From Gemmatimonadota bacterium (GTDB lineage Bacteria > Orphanbacterota > Orphanbacteria > Orphanbacterales > Orphanbacteraceae): DNA of 6,402 nucleotides. Of the stretch, positions 4,582 to 6,402 are shown in pieces. The translations under genes were made by a program, and so were the position numbers. The notes below the pieces were generated by a model. It was not told the DNA's origin. It made no database searches and saw nothing but the letters and a program-made list of their open reading frames with translations. Where the stretch lies: assembly GCA_013002425.1 (NCBI GenBank), contig JABDJQ010000488.1:1-6402 (forward strand), read 5' to 3'. How positions within the stretch are numbered: the first letter of the stretch is position 1; each line of letters begins with the position of its first letter.

Positions 4582-6402
4582 ATGTCGCGCCGCCACCGGA
4601 AACGCGCGGGAGCCGGCCACGGCCTTCTCGTCGCGCTGCTTCCGATTCTACTCCTGTATACCGTCGTGGCACTGCTCCGCCTCCCTCTCGTACCCGATCT
4701 GGGCTTTCAATTCCGCCAGTTCGCGGTGACCGATATCTCTCCCGGCGGCCCGGCCGATCGGGCGGGGCTCCGTCCGGGCGACGAAGTACTCCGCATGCAG
4801 GGAGTGCATCGAGACGACATGATGGGGATCCTGCGGGCGTTCGGCACGTTCCGGCCGGGTGACCGCATTCTGTTCCAGGTGGAACGCGCGGGCGCCGTCG
4901 AGCACTACGAGATCATCGCCGCCGAGCGATCCCCCGAAGACCGCCTGCGGATCGCGATCCGCTCCCTCGTGGGCCTGGCATTCGCCGTACTCGGATTCAT
5001 CGTATTCTGGAACCGGAACGACATCGTCGCGAGCCTCTTCTACTTCGCCGGCATCACTCTCGGCTTCCTGCTGATCGAGCCTCCTCCGACCGGGAGCATT
5101 CTGCTGCAGTTCGCGATCAAGACCGCGGCCGACTTCGCGATTCTCTTCGCGGCTCCCGTGATCCTGCATCTCTTCCTGCTCTTCCCGAGGAAGAAAGCGA
5201 TCCCCTCCGCGCTCGCCACTCTCGGCCCGGTCACGATTCTCGGACGAAGAACCCCGTGCGGCCTCTATGTCGTGAGCGCGTTCTTTTTTCTGATGAGCCT
5301 GGCCTTGAACGTCACGATCTACTTCACGGGCAACCTGCACCGGTCGCTCCTTTCGTTCTTCCAGTTCATCTCCGCGCTCTACATGCTGATCTGCATTCTG
5401 GCGGGTGTGGGCGCGTTCCTGCACTCCTACCGGACCACGAAGTCTCCCGTCATGAAACGGAAGCTGCGCGGCGTCGCCTGGGGAACGTCGATCGCGCTCC
5501 TTCCTTTCGCGTTTACGAACGTGTACAAGATGATTCGCCCCGAAGGCGAGATTTTCGCCGGGCCGTACTTCGTTCTTCTCGTGCTGCTCCTCCCGCTGAG
5601 CTTCGGCCACGCCATCGTGCGCTACGGTCTTCTCGATCTCGAAATCATCGTGAAACGTTCGATGCTCTACACGATCCTGACGGCGTTTCTCGCGGTCGCC
5701 TATATCGGACTCGTCGATCTCGTGGGTCGTCTCGTGCGGAACGTGTCCGGCGGGACCGACATTCTTCCGAGCATTCTGACGATCTTTCTGATCGCGCTCC
5801 TCTTCTCCCCCGCGCGCGATCTGATTCAGGAGTGGATCGACCGCACGTTCTTCCGCGAGAAGTTCCGCTATCGCCGCACGCTGCACGAGTTCAGCCAGGC
5901 GATCACGTCGATTCTCGACCTGAAGACGCTTCTGCGCGTTCTCGTGCGTCGCATCTCACAAACTTTACATGTCAATCGGGTAGCCGTATTCCTGAAAGAC
6001 GACGCGACCGGCAATCTGATATTGCAGGAATCCGCGGGGGTCGCGCTCGAAGCGGCGGGGGCCGAACCGATCGCGTTCGGCGGCGACGACAAGATCGTGC
6101 GCTTTCTCGAGGGCTCGCATCGCGCCGTTCCGATCGACCGGATGGCCGACGGCGAAGGCACGATCCTCCTTCCCGCCGGAGAGAAGGCCAGGCTCGCCGA
6201 ACTCGAATCTTCGCTTCTCATCCCGCTCATATCCGGCGATCGACTGACGGGAATCGTCTCTTTAGGGCCGAAGGAATCGGGCGAGGTCTATTCGCGCGAG
6301 GACCGTGAACTGCTGAATACGCTCGCGAACCAGGCCACGCTGGCCATCGAGAACGCGCAACTTCACAGGGAGACGATCGATCGCGAACGCATGAAGCAGG
6401 AG
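4582..6402 (+). CDS. PDZ-multispan-GAF membrane sensor, likely SpoIIE-type phosphatase (partial)
   Basis: The reading frame is open from ATG 4582 to the window edge: 607 residues with no stop, so the C-terminus is missing. A basic tail (SRRHRKR) precedes membrane span 1 (about 14-34). A PDZ domain follows at about 41-115, with the signature ISPGGPADRAGLRPGDEVL (52-70), predicted outside the membrane. Further spans are seen near 124-142, 149-165, 180-201, 226-248, 258-280, 297-314, 327-346, 361-382 and 394-408. The segment VRYGLLDLEIIVKRSMLYT (346-364) and the linker IQEWIDRTFFREKFRYRRTL (415-434) are typical of multispan sensor kinases and phosphatases. A GAF domain covers about 435-595, containing VNRVAVFL and SSLLIPLISGDRLTGIVSLG and ending in LANQATLAIENAQL. 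The final RERMKQE resembles the helix before SpoIIE/RsbU-type PP2C domains, which dephosphorylate anti-sigma antagonists. A histidine kinase output is the main alternative. It has its own promoter and diverges from gene 3. Confidence 0.9.
   Translation, partial: MSRRHRKRAGAGHGLLVALLPILLLYTVVALLRLPLVPDLGFQFRQFAVTDISPGGPADRAGLRPGDEVLRMQGVHRDDMMGILRAFGTFRPGDRILFQVERAGAVEHYEIIAAERSPEDRLRIAIRSLVGLAFAVLGFIVFWNRNDIVASLFYFAGITLGFLLIEPPPTGSILLQFAIKTAADFAILFAAPVILHLFLLFPRKKAIPSALATLGPVTILGRRTPCGLYVVSAFFFLMSLALNVTIYFTGNLHRSLLSFFQFISALYMLICILAGVGAFLHSYRTTKSPVMKRKLRGVAWGTSIALLPFAFTNVYKMIRPEGEIFAGPYFVLLVLLLPLSFGHAIVRYGLLDLEIIVKRSMLYTILTAFLAVAYIGLVDLVGRLVRNVSGGTDILPSILTIFLIALLFSPARDLIQEWIDRTFFREKFRYRRTLHEFSQAITSILDLKTLLRVLVRRISQTLHVNRVAVFLKDDATGNLILQESAGVALEAAGAEPIAFGGDDKIVRFLEGSHRAVPIDRMADGEGTILLPAGEKARLAELESSLLIPLISGDRLTGIVSLGPKESGEVYSREDRELLNTLANQATLAIENAQLHRETIDRERMKQE

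Noticed and set aside
4648..5886. A 412-codon minus-strand open frame opposite gene 4
   Set aside because: It is almost entirely charged residues, which is what the complement of hydrophobic membrane-span codons gives. Gene 4 on the + strand has recognisable PDZ, membrane and GAF segments.
5256..6308. A 350-codon + strand open frame in another phase of gene 4
   Set aside because: Arg/Ser/Pro-rich shadow; the 4582 frame carries the conserved multispan and GAF motifs over the same bases.

Overview
The window is GC-rich with a strong preference for G or C at third codon positions. It holds three complete protein genes and the first 607 codons of a fourth that runs off the right edge. No RNA gene, insertion sequence, CRISPR array or tRNA was seen. 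The best lineage clue is gene 2, a long secreted multidomain peptidase ending in a FlgD-Ig-like / type-A-sorting-like tail. Such tails are common in Bacteroidota and in uncultured FCB-type phyla (Eisenbacteria, Krumholzibacteria, Latescibacteria and similar). Together with the GC content and the PDZ/7TM/GAF sensor, this suggests a GC-rich uncultured FCB-related bacterium. That placement is inference, not proof.

Layout. Bases 1-167 are probably intergenic; they contain a perfect DnaA-box nonamer at 15-23, a pyrimidine-rich tract and a TATAAT hexamer. Gene 1 (about 168-869, +) is a SprA-related putative zinc metalloprotease with an HEQAH motif. Gene 2 (1006-3633, +) is an exported M28-family aminopeptidase-like protein: signal peptide, M28 domain with all expected metal ligands, two FN3-like domains, a glutamine-amidotransferase-like domain without a catalytic cysteine, and the FlgD-Ig-like tail. 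A 12-bp, GCAA-looped terminator (3678-3713) closes it. Gene 3 (3755-4441, -) converges on gene 2 and encodes a single-span membrane protein with a TPR domain; its likely start is an internal GTG with a strong ribosome binding site, not the longer upstream ATG.

The 140-bp divergent region between genes 3 and 4 holds a terminator-like hairpin with a T5 tract, followed directly by a good sigma70-type promoter for gene 4. Gene 4 (4582 to beyond 6402, +) has a short cytoplasmic tail, a first membrane span, an extracytoplasmic PDZ domain, about eight or nine further spans, a conserved post-membrane linker and a GAF domain. The last residues (ERMKQE) are typical of the helix that leads into a SpoIIE/RsbU-type PP2C phosphatase, so the missing part is probably that phosphatase, or less likely a histidine kinase.

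The genes do not form an obvious pathway. Genes 1 and 2 are co-directional but 136 bp apart and may be separately expressed. Genes 3 and 4 are divergent. What they share is the envelope: two putative peptidases, a membrane TPR protein and a membrane sensor with a PDZ domain. A functional link between them is only a hypothesis. I did not find a clearly new biological system. The items most worth checking are the gene 4 sensor architecture, the catalytically dead amidotransferase-like module in gene 2, and the terminator-promoter arrangement upstream of gene 4.
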